Below, in pieces: positions 10,381-21,650 of a stretch of 64,000 nucleotides of DNA. The notes below the pieces were generated by a model that saw nothing but the letters and a program-made list of their open reading frames with translations, did not search any database and was not told where the DNA came from. Positions within the stretch are counted from its first letter, which is position 1; each line of letters begins with the position of its first letter. Location of the stretch: contig OX467090.1 in assembly GCA_950106755.1 (NCBI GenBank), positions 3,658,001 through 3,722,000 of the forward strand. Reading direction: 5' to 3'. The translations under genes were made by a program, and so were the position numbers. The stretch comes from Climacium dendroides. Its lineage: Eukaryota; Streptophyta; Bryopsida; Hypnales; Climaciaceae.

Positions 10381-12112
10381 TTGCTACTCAATACATGTTC
10401 ATTACCATTATTCAAACATTATTACATTAATACTTGCAAAAAGCATCCAATAGCTAATTTGTGTCAAGAGCTAATTAATAAAATGGAAATGTCTCTCATA
10501 GGCACAATTTGGACTCACCGAATTGAGAGCCGTTGAATTTCAAAGACTTTTTTTACCAGTGAAATTATTTTTGCTTTCACTTTTAGCATGAATTTCAAAA
10601 ATTTGTGCAACTCAATTGAATTGGGAAGATAGACCGTCAAGCAAGGAAAGAATGCAATGATTAGGGTCCTAAGAGCTTGAGGGGATGAAGGTACAGTGGA
10701 AGTCTGTAGATTTAGCTTAATTAACAGACCACAACATCAAGGATGAAAAACAATTTTTATGATACAAATACTACCAATCTAACAAAATTTAAGTTTTTTT
10801 TAGGTATAATAACATATATGGTTGTGGTCTAATATATTCTGCTTGCAATTGTCGGCACACGCCATATTTGATAAACACAGGGGTCTCATATTTAGTTCTG
10901 GGTGTTAAAATTCCCAGTGAGTCCCACTTTCCCTAGTGTTTTTCTAGTGTTCTTAGTGTACGACACACAAGGAAAAGTGGGACTCACCAAGAATTTTAAC
11001 ACCGGGAACTGAATATGAGTTTCCTATGAAAATTGAAATATATGAAATATAGGGTTGTTTTGAAGAAATGACACTGCTCAGGGTTCTGGACCCGGGGGTG
11101 CATTACAAAGGAGTGAGGAGCAACCAAATTTTGGACCTCCGATATTATATCCTAAAATTTTATTTTTTTTCTAAAAAAAATTTGAATAGATTTTCCTACT
11201 TTGAAAGTTTACATTCTGAATTATTGATATTTTTTTATATTAATAATAATTAATTATAAATTTTAAAAAATATATATATACTATAAAGTTAAAAATAACT
11301 TTCACACCCCTTTATTATTTAAGGAAAAAAATTTGAAAAATAAAAATAAAATTCTATAAAATAGCTTTCTACTGAAAATTTATTTTGGCTGAATATTGAT
11401 ACAATAGTCATCTTTATGTGATCTCTATAAATATTTTAGTTGAAAAACATGCCATTTTAGTTCATTTTTCAATCCTTTCCAGACAATATATCACATGTTA
11501 TTTAAGATTGAAGTTTTTGGCAATAAAAACCTATAGACATCATTAAATAAAGTTCAAAATTGTACGTTAAAATTATAACTTATTAGAAAGTAATTAGAAA
11601 AAGTAGAAATGGGTAGTTAGGGTTTGATCGCTCTTCACCCATGAACTTCCTTTGTAGTATACCCCCGAGGTTCTAGAAGATGACAACTGATTTTGCAATT
11701 CGTGATTGTGACATTGAGGATCACCATTTAAGCTATTCGTCTATTCGAATTGATCTTGCTAATGAATCCGTACCCGATGAATGAGACTTCCATCATATTA
11801 ACTTATTAGTGGCCTTCATTCCCTAACATGCATATTTGAAGAATTTTTCTTGTATGTTATGGTGCAAAGATGAATTCTTTTGCAACAAATGTCAACATTA
11901 GAGAAAATTTGGACTCTCCATAAGGCCATCAGGGTGTAAGCAACCAATCTATTTCTGGAATATTTGGTAGGAAAAAAGATTCACTTTGTGTGAATATTGA
12001 GAATATATTTCACTTTTTAATTTTTTTCTTCAATTGAACACAAGTGCATGGGTATCAAAGCTCTAACATATGGCTACACTACTATACAGATGACACTTGT
12101 GTTTCATAGTTA
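10381..12112. other. AT-rich intergenic tract
   Basis: No gene seen. It holds a 135-bp inverted-repeat element at 10885-11019 and otherwise AT-rich, low-complexity sequence. Confidence 0.5.
10885..11019. mobile_element. 135-bp foldback element
   Basis: The left arm CTCATATTTAGTTC...GGTGTTAAAATT pairs with the right arm AATTTTAACACC...GAACTGAATATGAG, and an inner pair AGTGAGTCCCACTTT / AAAGTGGGACTCACC extends it. It lacks coding capacity. No target duplication could be identified. Confidence 0.55.
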
Positions 12113-12265
12113 CATGGTTGTCATACTGGACAAGTTATTATTCATTTTTCGTCATGTAGGATGAGTTACTATTCATCAAATGTACTTGAGAGGTACATTT
12201 GATGAATAGTAACTTATCCTACAGGACAAAAAATGGATAGTAACTTGTTCAGTATGACAACCATG
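12113..12265. mobile_element. hAT-like foldback MITE, copy 1
   Basis: A 153-bp near-perfect hairpin with ends CATGGTTGTCATACTG and CAGTATGACAACCATG, and a centre around 'caaatgtac'. It is flanked by a perfect 8-bp duplication CATAGTTA (12105-12112, 12266-12273), the length typical of hAT transposons. A second copy lies at 39690-39811. Confidence 0.85.
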
Positions 12266-13138
12266 CATAGTTATAGGGGAAAATTTCTACCTCATGCAAA
12301 ATATATGCAATCTTGAGTCCCTTCCAACAATTCTTGATAGCTTTCTAGAGAATCCAAATTTTTTCTAATAATTTTGTTGATTGTCCATATTCCATTAGTT
12401 TGTCACCTTTTCTATAATATAAATCCATACATGCTCTATACTGACTTTAGATCTTTATGTACATATGTCACAATTTTTGGAGCCAGAATCGCACCACTTT
12501 AAAGAAATTGATGTTAACAACGTCAATGTCTCTGCTTAGTTACTTGCTCAACAAGAATATGCAAATTCTCCAATCTTATTCTGGAAAGGTCAAATCCCAT
12601 AAAGTAAGGTAGACGTGCCATTTACCATGCACGGCATAGAACCAAACACCCACCGCAAACGAACCAGTACAAATTCCGAAAAAGAGCAACCGTTGAGGGA
12701 ATTAATGCAACCGCACAACCACAGCACCCTGTGCGGTGAAAGGGCTGTTAGAATTTTTTCACAAAAATTAAACCTTTCTTGACAAGATTTACAATTGTGT
12801 TGAATTTATATGCATGATCTCATTGCTTGATTTGATTAACTCTATAATTTACACTCGACATGGACCTACTGCACCAAATTTCAAGAAAAACTGACTTGGA
12901 ATTTGTTCGGAAGAAAGCTTCAAAGTCTGTCTTGTGCGGTGATTAGCATGCCTACCTTACGTGGCGTGCTTCAGAGCGCCGAATTGTGACATTGAAGTGC
13001 TTAGGGCTCGCAAAACGAGAACCCCCTGCAGATCTGAGTTTCCAGACAGGCGCCTGGAGTGTGCCAAATCCCTTGAAATTGCGCCACGGTAACGAAAATC
13101 AGACGATTGGAAGCTTTTGAAGGGGTCGAAGAATTTTA
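12266..13138. other. Intergenic, AT-rich turning GC-richer
   Basis: No gene is supported. From about 12600 the sequence becomes island-like. Possible upstream sequence of the ORF that follows, but no clear TATA box was chosen. Confidence 0.35.
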
Positions 13139-13151
13139 GTGCAACTTAAGA

Positions 13152-13433
13152 ATGAAGTTAATGAAAAAATCAAATCGCAAACAACTGAAGAAGGAAACCA
13201 GAGCATTAAGTGCCGACAATTTGTGCCGCTATGCAGCAAGACTTCACGGTCAAGCAAACGCTGGTCATCGGAATTACAACAGGAACTCGTGGTCTACACC
13301 TTCGTTCTTGGGCCTAGACTACTCAAGAGTGAATGTACAATTGCCAACTGCAGAGCCCTCACAGCTCCGGATCTTTCACTCGCAACAAATTGCTGTGCTT
13401 AAGTTTCGGAAACTAGTAGATTTCAGGCACTAG
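13152..13433 (+). CDS. Hypothetical protein fragment
   Basis: A 93-codon ATG-initiated frame, basic at the start (KKSNRKQLKK), then a neutral stretch without recognised domains. It overlaps another open frame at 13139-13402. It lies just upstream of a segment that is a recent duplicate of the inverted-arm gene region, so it may be part of the ancestral or flanking gene there. The function is not recognised, and it may be non-coding. Confidence 0.25.
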   Translation: MKLMKKSNRKQLKKETRALSADNLCRYAARLHGQANAGHRNYNRNSWSTPSFLGLDYSRVNVQLPTAEPSQLRIFHSQQIAVLKFRKLVDFRH

Positions 13434-13547
13434 ACCAATCGTCTCGACCAGCGAATCCGAAATCTAGTGGGACTTGTCAGCTTCCCAACGATATGATTTC
13501 AGTGGGTATTTTAATTCGGCTGTAGATCGTTTTGGGTTCTGAAAGAG

Positions 13548-13952
13548 ATGGAGCAACACGCCGCGCATCAGGTGATGCAGAGCAGCAGCCATTCAGATGC
13601 CGGCAATTCGTGCAGCGGCAATGAAGTCGCTCAACAGGAGTTGATTTTGAAAAAAAATCCCATTTTCATACTGGATACCATGAAGCTCATGCTGCTTGCT
13701 GAAATTCACAGCTCCAACTCGAACCCCACAATCATGTATTTGGATGGAACTCTGAACCATCGCCTCCGCATTACAGAAGCAGGAAATGCGGAGGCGAGAG
13801 AGAGAATTCTTCTCCGAGGCTTCATCCTTTCGGCAGATCTGCCCCAAAACATTGGTGTCACATTAGTTGACCCGCTCGTTCCGACATTCGGAATCGTAGA
13901 TCATTCATACAAACATTCTTTGGGACCCCTTTTTTTAGAGCAGGGGGCCTGA
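13548..13952 (+). CDS. Hypothetical protein whose 3' half is shared with the inverted arms
   Basis: A 134-codon frame. Residues 1 to about 75 (MEQHAAHQVM...) are unique in the window. The last 51 residues, from RERILLRGF to LFLEQGA, are encoded by nucleotides identical to 32570-32720 and to 25705-25855 on the minus strand. The shared part carries the same frame and stop in all three places, but because the DNA is identical this reflects recent duplication and gives no evidence of selection. A short local inverted repeat (CGCCTCCGCATT / AATGCGGAGGCG) marks the junction near 13760-13795. The product is unknown. Confidence 0.3.
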   Translation: MEQHAAHQVMQSSSHSDAGNSCSGNEVAQQELILKKNPIFILDTMKLMLLAEIHSSNSNPTIMYLDGTLNHRLRITEAGNAEARERILLRGFILSADLPQNIGVTLVDPLVPTFGIVDHSYKHSLGPLFLEQGA

Positions 13953-15764
13953 CGTAGAGTAGCTGCCATTCTTTGGTCTGAGCCAATTCCTGGTTGGCAA
14001 TGTGTAAAAGACCTGGAAGTGAAGAGAAATTATTTCTTAATGAAGCATCCCCTTCCGATCAAACGTGTGTGTCTTGTACGTGTATGAAGCGACGAGATTG
14101 TCAAAGCCATGTGCGTTCGGGACCATTTGCATGAGTGCTCTATGAAGCTCGTTTGAATGTGGCGAACGACGCCACTGGGCGGCACTGCTGATTGGTTGAA
14201 GTGTCGGTGGTGGCAGTAGCTTATAACTACTAGCTTCACACGACATGGTACGTGTCCTTGCATTGTTTTGTTGATTCACTACTCGTGCATGCACGTACTG
14301 GTGACACTGGGGAAATACTAACAGGCACGTACAGACAAGTGTGTAGCGCTGTCGTGCCCATACGTATTTCGAAGAAGAATGCAGACGCACTCGTCCAATT
14401 GCAATCCGAGGTTGATCGTTGAGACCAGCGAAGTCTGTTCCGTTCAAGGACTTTTCAGCTTCCCAACTCACGAGCTAATACATATGAGATTAGAACTAAG
14501 TTACAATCCCGATCGAATCTTGGATCGATTGGGCTGTGCAGGAGCTAGTTCGATGAAGCCCACTCGAAGTGGAACCCACCGTGCATTACAATAGGTGGTG
14601 TGGAGCAGAATCAATACATTGTGGACTAGTTCTAATGCCAATTCCCACGTCAATTTAGTTAAAACCCAAATCTAGTTTGTGGCCTAGCTGGATTTAAACC
14701 TAGAGGTGAAGAAGAAGTAATCCATTGACTGGTTATGAATTCAATGTCAAGCAAAATCTGTGCAGGGAGTGCATCAAGAATTTTATTTTATACAATGGTG
14801 AACAGAAAGTGCAAAGTCGATCAGTGAAATGATTGGAAATGGGTGTGAAGTCATAAATCAGAACTAGACGTGAAAACAATCATGGGTAAGTCCGGACTTT
14901 CACAGTGAAAAATCAACAACAAACGAAGTCCAACTCAAAAGTTGATCCACCCATTCTGAAACATGGCGAAATTTCCAGAAATGGGTACATTTTTTGTCGA
15001 CTGCGTGGAATTCCGATCAGATCTGTACCCGTCCTAGTGAATTTCACAACATATGTACATTGGGAATCTGAAACGCACCATTTGAATGAATATCACCATG
15101 CAGATCACCAAGTAGTTTTTCCAGTTGGGTTAGGCAAGCACTGAAGTACTTCTATCTTCAGTCCTAAGCCGATTGTCAGCATGGAGGATGAGATTTGTCA
15201 CTCGTTGCTTCTTCTGATTGTCTAGCAACCGATCAGAATTGGAGGCAGCTAATTGTACGATACTCAAGTTCAATATAAGTATGCCAAGCGTTGACTTTAG
15301 GATGGGGCTTATGGCAGAGTCATTACGCCGTTCGAAGTAGCACTTCAATTTGTCGCAATAGATCTTTTTTTCATCAGAGTTACCAAGAGTATAGGACAGT
15401 ATGCATCATATTCATGACGGAAAAAGATTCCGTAACTATTCTAATTCTATTCCACTGCATTACCGTATTTGAATGTCAATCTCAATAGGGCCACATGTAG
15501 TACTTAACTTGTGAAAATGATGGCGCATACGATTTACTCGCCATCGATTGACCAGTCAGATGCAGCTCAGAGGTGACCCAACGTTTACAAAATGACGTCC
15601 AAGAACCCATTGAAACGCACATACAAGTCATTGAAGTGTAAAGACAGTCTTTCATGCAGCATATAGATCAGTCGCGTCACTCGCGTGTATAATGTACATA
15701 ACGAGTGTCTGAGCAGCTTCTAAATGTCGGTATTTTTTTGAAATCGTTTACTGTCACAATGTGT

Positions 15765-16074
15765 ATGGGCAATTTCGTTAAAATGGCGAAATTCCTTTAC
15801 TTTGGCAGTTTTTACACAGTTCAGAGCGGGCGTTCTGATGTGTACAAACGTCATAGATATCTTAAATCTATATAGTTCGTAGATGTTTGAAATCTATACC
15901 CATGCTAGATGTCACTTTTACAACTCATATCGTGCAGTCTGAAATCTATAGTAGTCATAGATTTTTTAAATCTATGAAAGATTCTTGAAAACTATACCTG
16001 TCCTAGATGTCACTTTTACAATTGCGGTCTAAAAATGGCACATGGAATGCCGCCATTTTAACGAAATTCCCCAT
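15765..16074 (+). mobile_element. M1 MITE copy g, with GTGT target duplication
   Basis: A 310-bp element between GTGT repeats (15761-15764, 16075-16078). The paralogous segment at about 34741-34756 reads through 'cacaatgtgtgaat' with one GTGT and no insert, which fixes the element ends and the 4-bp duplication. Confidence 0.9.
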
Positions 16075-16386
16075 GTGTGAGTAATGAATCAGGAACTAAC
16101 TACTCTAGTCATCTAAAATGAATCTGTACAAACGAAACGGCAGTTTGAGTTCCGACCTCATGAATGGTAACCATTGGAATGATCAAGATCTCTATGGTAT
16201 TTTCATATTCTGCCCGAGGCCGGATAAGCTATAGCTCCCTGTGGCATTCAATAGCAATGAGTTCGATCTCTAGTTGATAAATTTCTTGCGGAAAGAAAGA
16301 ATTGGCTCCGGAATTGGTCGGGTTTTGTGAAATGAGGGGGAAATCCTTGCCAAGACTCGGTGCGCGCATCCGCCGAAAGTCGACAA

Positions 16387-16557
16387 TTATCTCGAGCATT
16401 GACGCTTGGACGGAGGTCTCCACTTGGAGGAGCCCCCATCCCCCATGGGACTTGACTTGGACGGAGGTCTCCACTTGGACGATCCTCCGTCGCCCATGGG
16501 AGAAGCCTTCGACGGAGGTCTCCACTTCGACGATCCCCCATCGCCCATCACGGCCAT
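16387..16557 (-). CDS. GDGG-repeat microprotein, copy 3 (56 aa, three repeats)
   Basis: A 56-residue protein: MAV, three 17-residue blocks MGDGGSSKWRPPSKxSP, then KRQCSR. The three blocks share the peptide GDGGSSKWRPPSK exactly, yet differ from each other at seven or more codons, all at silent third positions (GGC/GGG, GAT/GAC, GGG/GGA, GGA/GGC, TCG/TCC). The two linker residues after SK do vary in amino acid. That pattern is what purifying selection on the peptide would leave. The start is the first AUG after a leader of about 279 nt with none upstream. The tail runs three codons beyond the KRQ stop used by copies 1, 2 and 4. No secretion signal, and no known family recognised. Confidence 0.65.
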   Translation of the reverse strand: MAVMGDGGSSKWRPPSKASPMGDGGSSKWRPPSKSSPMGDGGSSKWRPPSKRQCSR

Positions 16558-16835
16558 CTTAGTAAGCCCTCGGAGGACTCAGTTAGACTAGCTTCTGATG
16601 CTCTCGGGAAGCTAGTGCTGGGCGCTCTGTAAGCTTGGGTGATCAGCTGGATCGCTTCTCAGATCGAAAGAATGCCTCTTAGATGGATCAGAGCTCGTCA
16701 CGTCTGTGAAGTTATTGCTGTACGTGACTAGGTGTAAATTCGATGTATCACTTGCTGCGGGCGCGCGTCTTCAGCTTTGATCGATCGGAAACTCAGACGA
16801 GATGTATTGTTCTGGCAGAATGAATGTGTGATGCT

Positions 16836-16901
16836 CTTTAATACGTTTTGATTCCTCCTGGAGCGATCTCTGTTCAAATTACGCGGACTTTTTCAGCGGA
16901 C
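16836..16901 (-). promoter_or_regulatory. TATA-like box and paired GTCCGC elements of copy 3
   Basis: TATTAAAG lies at 16843-16836 (minus strand). Two GTCCGC hexamers in direct orientation lie at 16901-16896 and 16888-16883, separated by 7 bp. The same pair with the same spacing occurs in unit 4. Confidence 0.5.
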
Positions 16902-17626
16902 ACTGATCTTGACAGACCCAAGGTCTGATCGTTTCGCCTTCAGAGGAAGTGGGCACTGATCGGACCGGGTCAGTGGCACGGAAGAACATTCGCGTTGAAC
17001 GGCGCCGACGAGGGCAACGCGAAGTACTCGACGTGTCATCCGATGAAGACCCAAAGCACAAGCCGTTAGTTCAAGTTGGTCACACGAGAACTAAGTTAAC
17101 TGCCTCTGAGGTTGGAAGTCAGACGAGCAGTTCTGGGCGCGGTTTCCGAGGAAGATTCAATTCGAAGCTAGGTCACTAATTCGACAGTCACGTGAGTATG
17201 GTGAACGTGTTCACGTTGATTTCTGAAGAATCCGACCCACTCGTGCACGTAATCCGCCATTCGGCACTGCTGGATGACGACATTAACTTTTCCTTGGCGG
17301 GTCCCGCATCGCTGCCGACATCCCGGGGTCCAGCATGCGCAGCTGTCCGCTGACTTTCTCCTTTGGGGAGCTTTTCAGTGGGACCATGCGCAGCCTTGGA
17401 AGACACCCACCAAATCAAATGAATAGGAGAAACTGAAAATGGGCGGATATTATCATCGCCATAGAATAGAAGGCAAAATTCAAATAGTGGCCAGTGGGGA
17501 ATCAATTACGCTAAGTATCAGTGTATTAATTAACCAACCCTTAAAGGATGACGGGGTGGACCTTGAAAATCGTCAATTTTCATGACCGTGTGAATCATCG
17601 GCTTAAAAAATTGCAAAAGCACTTGT

Positions 17627-17898
17627 GGAAAATTTGGTTAAAATGGTGAAAGTGACATTTAGGATAGGTATAGTTTTCAAGAATCTTGGACTTTTATAGA
17701 TTTAAGAAGTCTATGACTATTATAGATTTCAGATCGCATGATCAAAATTAGAAAAGTGACATTTAACATAGGTATAGATTTCAAACATCTAAGAATGGTA
17801 TAGATTTAAGACATCGATTGCACACTTCAGACCGCTTGCTCTAAACTGTAAAAACTGCCAAAGTAGAGGAATTTCGCCATTTTAACGAAATTGCCCAT
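17627..17898 (-). mobile_element. M1 MITE copy h, internally deleted
   Basis: The right terminus (GGAATTTCGCCATTTTAACG to CCCAT) is intact. The left part has lost about 45 bp between the terminal repeat and the first 'aaagtgacat' segment. No target duplication was found. Confidence 0.7.
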
Positions 17899-18229
17899 AC
17901 ATATTGGAAGTCAAAGTATTGTAGAAGATCTCTCCTTTCTACGCAAAATTTTGAGGATGAATAGTCGCACTTCTATCCTACATGGAGAGATTCTTTGTCA
18001 TCTATCGGGTGGCAAACGTCCGCTTTGACATTTAAGGGTTAAGCTTGAACAAATTTTTCTGTTCCTGAAGTATTCAATGCTATTGACATTGATATATCTC
18101 AATAGAAAAGGTCCAAAATTAGTGTGGAGAATCATTGTAAGTTAAACAAGATTCATTTGGAAAATTGAGAAGAAATAGTCATATCTTTGCCTAATGAATA
18201 CTAATTTAACCTCTAACGTTCCTTGACAA

Positions 18230-19195
18230 TTAAACCCTAAAAGACCAGCATGCATTCTTTGGCAACATAGAAATTTCAGATAGGTATGTGTGAATGGAGA
18301 TTTACATATTTTAAGTTGAAATTTTAATAGAAGGTAAGGACAAAGAACTTTTTTCATATGTACTAAATTTTATGACATTTGAAAATATGAATCAAAAGAT
18401 ATGGCCTAATATGTTATTTTTCTTTGTACATGGACAATCCACAAAGATTAAAAAAAATCACTTTTTTGGAAACAAAAATTTGTACTTAGTTTTCTTGCCC
18501 TCTTAGAGTAATATATATGTAGAAAGCTTTGAATAATTGAATCATTTCATTTTGATTAAGAGGTTAGAAGTTATGAAGAGTTTTAGTTTGTAGGCAGTTC
18601 TGGATTCTCTACTCTAAACAAACTTTGAAGTCCTTTATTTTATTCAATTCTCAATATTTTTTGAAAATAATAAAATTATAGAATTTAGATTGTTTATTAA
18701 AGAAAGCCAACTATTGAAATTGATATTTTCAATTCATAAATAAATTATTAATAGTTTTGTATTTTAAATCATTCACTATTTTATTTTTCTTACTATTTTA
18801 TTTTTTTTACTATTTTTTTCTTACATCTTATACAATTCCAAATGATTTTAAAAATTTCAAGCATGTAGCCAACTTGCCTTGAAGAATGGATTCAAAGAAG
18901 CACCACCATTTTGAACATTTTTCATGCAAATGTGAGCTTATGAAGTGTAGTTGCCCATTTTTTTGTAGGGCCAAAAAAAGGTGTTTTGTTACTCCAAACG
19001 CTAATATCTTACAATCTATGTGGTGGAAATTTTTGAAATTTTTTCCACATCTTCTCAAACTAGTTTACTATAAGATTCTATGATTATTTGTGTCCAAAAT
19101 ATATTTCTTAAAAATTTGGTGCTTGTACTAGAAATGACAGTTTTGATACGTTTTTAGTGAAAACATAGTCATGGGCCTTTAGAGGTTACTAAATC
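18230..19195. mobile_element. Degenerate TTAACCCC-type element
   Basis: It starts near 'attaaaccctaaaagacc' and ends near 'gggcctttagaggttac'. Inside are the phrases 'acgctaatatcttacaatc' and 'aatgacagttttga' that recur in the copies at 20748-21650 and 38359-38941. Confidence 0.4.
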
Positions 19196-20435
19196 CCTAA
19201 ACGTGAAATTTAACACAAAATTTTAAAAACAAATCTACTAGTCTACTTACATATCAAATAGTAGAATTGTGTAAAAAGCTTGCCTAAATGCCTAATGTGT
19301 GAGATAAAAATGTTAATTATTATAAAATAAAAAGATAAATTAATATAAATTATGATTTTAGATATCTTACTTAAATCTAATTTGACTACTTGGATTCATT
19401 ATTTTGAAAGATCAGTCTTAGTCTACAAAGTGAGACAAATAACTTTGAGGGGGCTAGGGTAGGTGGGTCCTATTTGTGAGCTTTAGGTGACTTTGACTAC
19501 CTTTTGAAGTCATCTTTTGCGCTAAAGACCATAACTTTTTAATTTGAATTGATCAAAAATTGTGTTAGGTAATTTATACCAAATTTTAAAAGTAAAAGAG
19601 GGTAGAAAACTTCCATAAAAATCCTATAATGCAACTATGTGCCCAAAATTGTCAAAACTCTAGCAAATTTTGCAAACAACATATTTTTGAAACTCAAAAT
19701 AATCCATGGTAGATAAAAAGATTTCTATTTCTTTTACAAATAGAAGAAGATAAAAGTTGATTTGTCCTAAAACTTTAGATTCTATTGAATTTAGAATTAA
19801 CCATAGTATTTATGCCTTCAAGCGCACTTCAACTAATGGGTGGCAACTATTCCCATTTTCTTCCTAATCTTATTTAATTAATGTTCACTAGACTTGTTTC
19901 TTTATTTTATTCCTTGTTTTTTTATTCTTTATTCATTTCTAATAATATTTGTGTCATTCACGTCAATGGTAATTTCGACACATGGTGACATTCCTCACTT
20001 AGACTTGAATGACAATTTTGGCAAATGATAATGGCCTCCAATTAGATGACCAATGCAATTACACATGGCCTCATGGTCATCATGTTACAAATCGAAGTCA
20101 ATGCCATACATGAACTCAATGCTAGGATTTCATTCCAAGGGCACATTATAGGGTTTAACTCTAACCTCTATCTTGGCTTATGAAATTGGTGCATTCTACC
20201 CTTCTATTGTACCTCTCTAGAATCATCTTTTTTACTTTTTATTATTGGCATCACATAAGGAAAAGTTTGTGGCTTGAAAAGGCCTTCAGGTTTTGCATTT
20301 CGGCACCTTGGCAAAGACGGTACAAGAAAAAAATCTATACAAAAAGAAAAATTGTCTTGAAAAAATACTTAAAAAGTAGTCAATCTAACGTGGCATTGAC
20401 ATGGCACCAGTAGTGCCCCGTTAGATTTGAAAATT

Positions 20436-20461
20436 TTATATATATATATATATATATATAT
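20436..20461. repeat. (TA)n microsatellite
   Basis: A pure TA run of about 26 bp. Confidence 0.9.
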
Positions 20462-20747
20462 TTGTAATTGCACCATGGAGGTGCAGACTTGATAGCCTCT
20501 TTTAGACCTAGATTTCTTCTAATGTTGCATTGAGAAAAAATTATAATTTATAAACCATGAGTTGGATTTTGACAAAAATTATATCAACACAAAGATAATT
20601 CAAAACTATATTTTCCATATAAATTTTGAGAAATCGTACCAGAACTTGAGATTATAAGATTCTACTTGAATTTAATTTGTCTCCAAATGAACAATTGTCT
20701 TCTAGGAGTTAAAATACATTCACTATTGTAAATTAGTGTCACAAGCA

Positions 20748-21650
20748 TTAACCCCTAAAGAACCATTGTCCCTTCGAGGGACAAATTGGATTTTGGGCAG
20801 GTACCTACGGGTTGGAATTTTGTCATGATTTTTTGAAACTTTTTTTGAAGATAGAAGAACTGATGAGCTTTGTGGGAATATAATTGTTTTCACATTTGGT
20901 GCCCGGAAACAAAAGTTATGACCAAATAAGTTCAAAGTAGAGGACGGGGGGCAGTCCAGGCAGCAAAAAAAAAAATTCAAAATTTTGAATTTTGAATTTT
21001 TGAATTTTTCTTCTTGTAGATTATATTTTTGTTTGCATGGAAAGCTTTGATTCATTCCATTTGGACTTATTATGAGAAAGTTATGGACAATCTTGTTTAT
21101 CGGGCAGTTAGAGCATCTTCCTGAAAAAATAACTTATAGAATTCATTTCTAAATGCAATTTTTACAATTTTTCTTTGCATTGGGGGATTAGTGCATTTTA
21201 ATTCCATCTTAAAGATATTAATAATCTAGATTTTCCTTCATTCTCATATCTACTTCTACTTAATAATATTTTTAAGCATAAAAATTAATTTTTTTTCTTA
21301 AAATTTTCTTTTTCCCTAGATTCTCAACTCAATTTCCTACAATAAAGATTTAAATCTCAAAACTCTGTAGTGCAAAAAATTTAAGTTAAAAAAGTTTAAA
21401 GTCAAATAATCCAGTCCTGCAAGGTGCTGAAAAAATTGTTTTTTTCACTTTAAACGCAAATATCTTTTAATCTATGTGGTCAAAAATTTTGAAATTTTTT
21501 CCATACATTTCCATACTAGTAAGGTATAAGATCCTATGATTGGATGTGCAAGAAAAAAATCATTTTTAAATTATTTTTACTCTTTGCTACAGAAATGACA
21601 GTTTTGAGTGTTTTTTAGCAAAAATAAGGCCTTGGTCCTTTAGGGGTTAA
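20748..21650. mobile_element. TTAACCCC-type inverted-repeat element, long copy
   Basis: The ends TTAACCCCTAAAGAACC and GGTCCTTTAGGGGTTAA form near-perfect terminal inverted repeats around 903 bp of AT-rich sequence without coding capacity. Internal segments ('ggattttgggcaggt', 'gctttgattcattccattt', 'agttatggacaatcttgttt') recur in the 37.7-39.3 kb region. The superfamily is not assignable because no target duplication was clear. Confidence 0.6.

Larger units (their letters stand above)
13752..17520. repeat. Segmental duplicate A (paralogous to 32533-36230)
   Basis: This segment matches 32533-36230 in the same order and orientation: first the 3' part of the arm gene, then a spacer with 'tctagtttgtggcct', then a complete GDGG unit. 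The pair differ by indels and by MITE insertions. Copy A has an M1 at 15765-16074 that B lacks, and B has an M1 at 33624-33945 that A lacks. The two copies therefore serve as empty-site controls for each other. Confidence 0.8.
17899..20747. other. AT-rich intergenic tract
   Basis: No gene seen. It contains a degenerate copy of the TTAACCCC-type element at about 18230-19195 and a (TA)n run at 20436-20461. Short open frames here are of low complexity and unconvincing. Confidence 0.5.

Noticed and set aside
13152..13433. Possible Mediator MED4-like protein
   Set aside because: Only a short weak resemblance (LSADNLCRYAARL) was seen, with no support elsewhere in the frame.
16229..16541. Open frames of 97-98 codons overlapping the GDGG repeats on the minus strand
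   Set aside because: They are byproducts of the 51-bp period, which leaves other frames open too. Their residues change between paralogs wherever the GDGG frame is silent.
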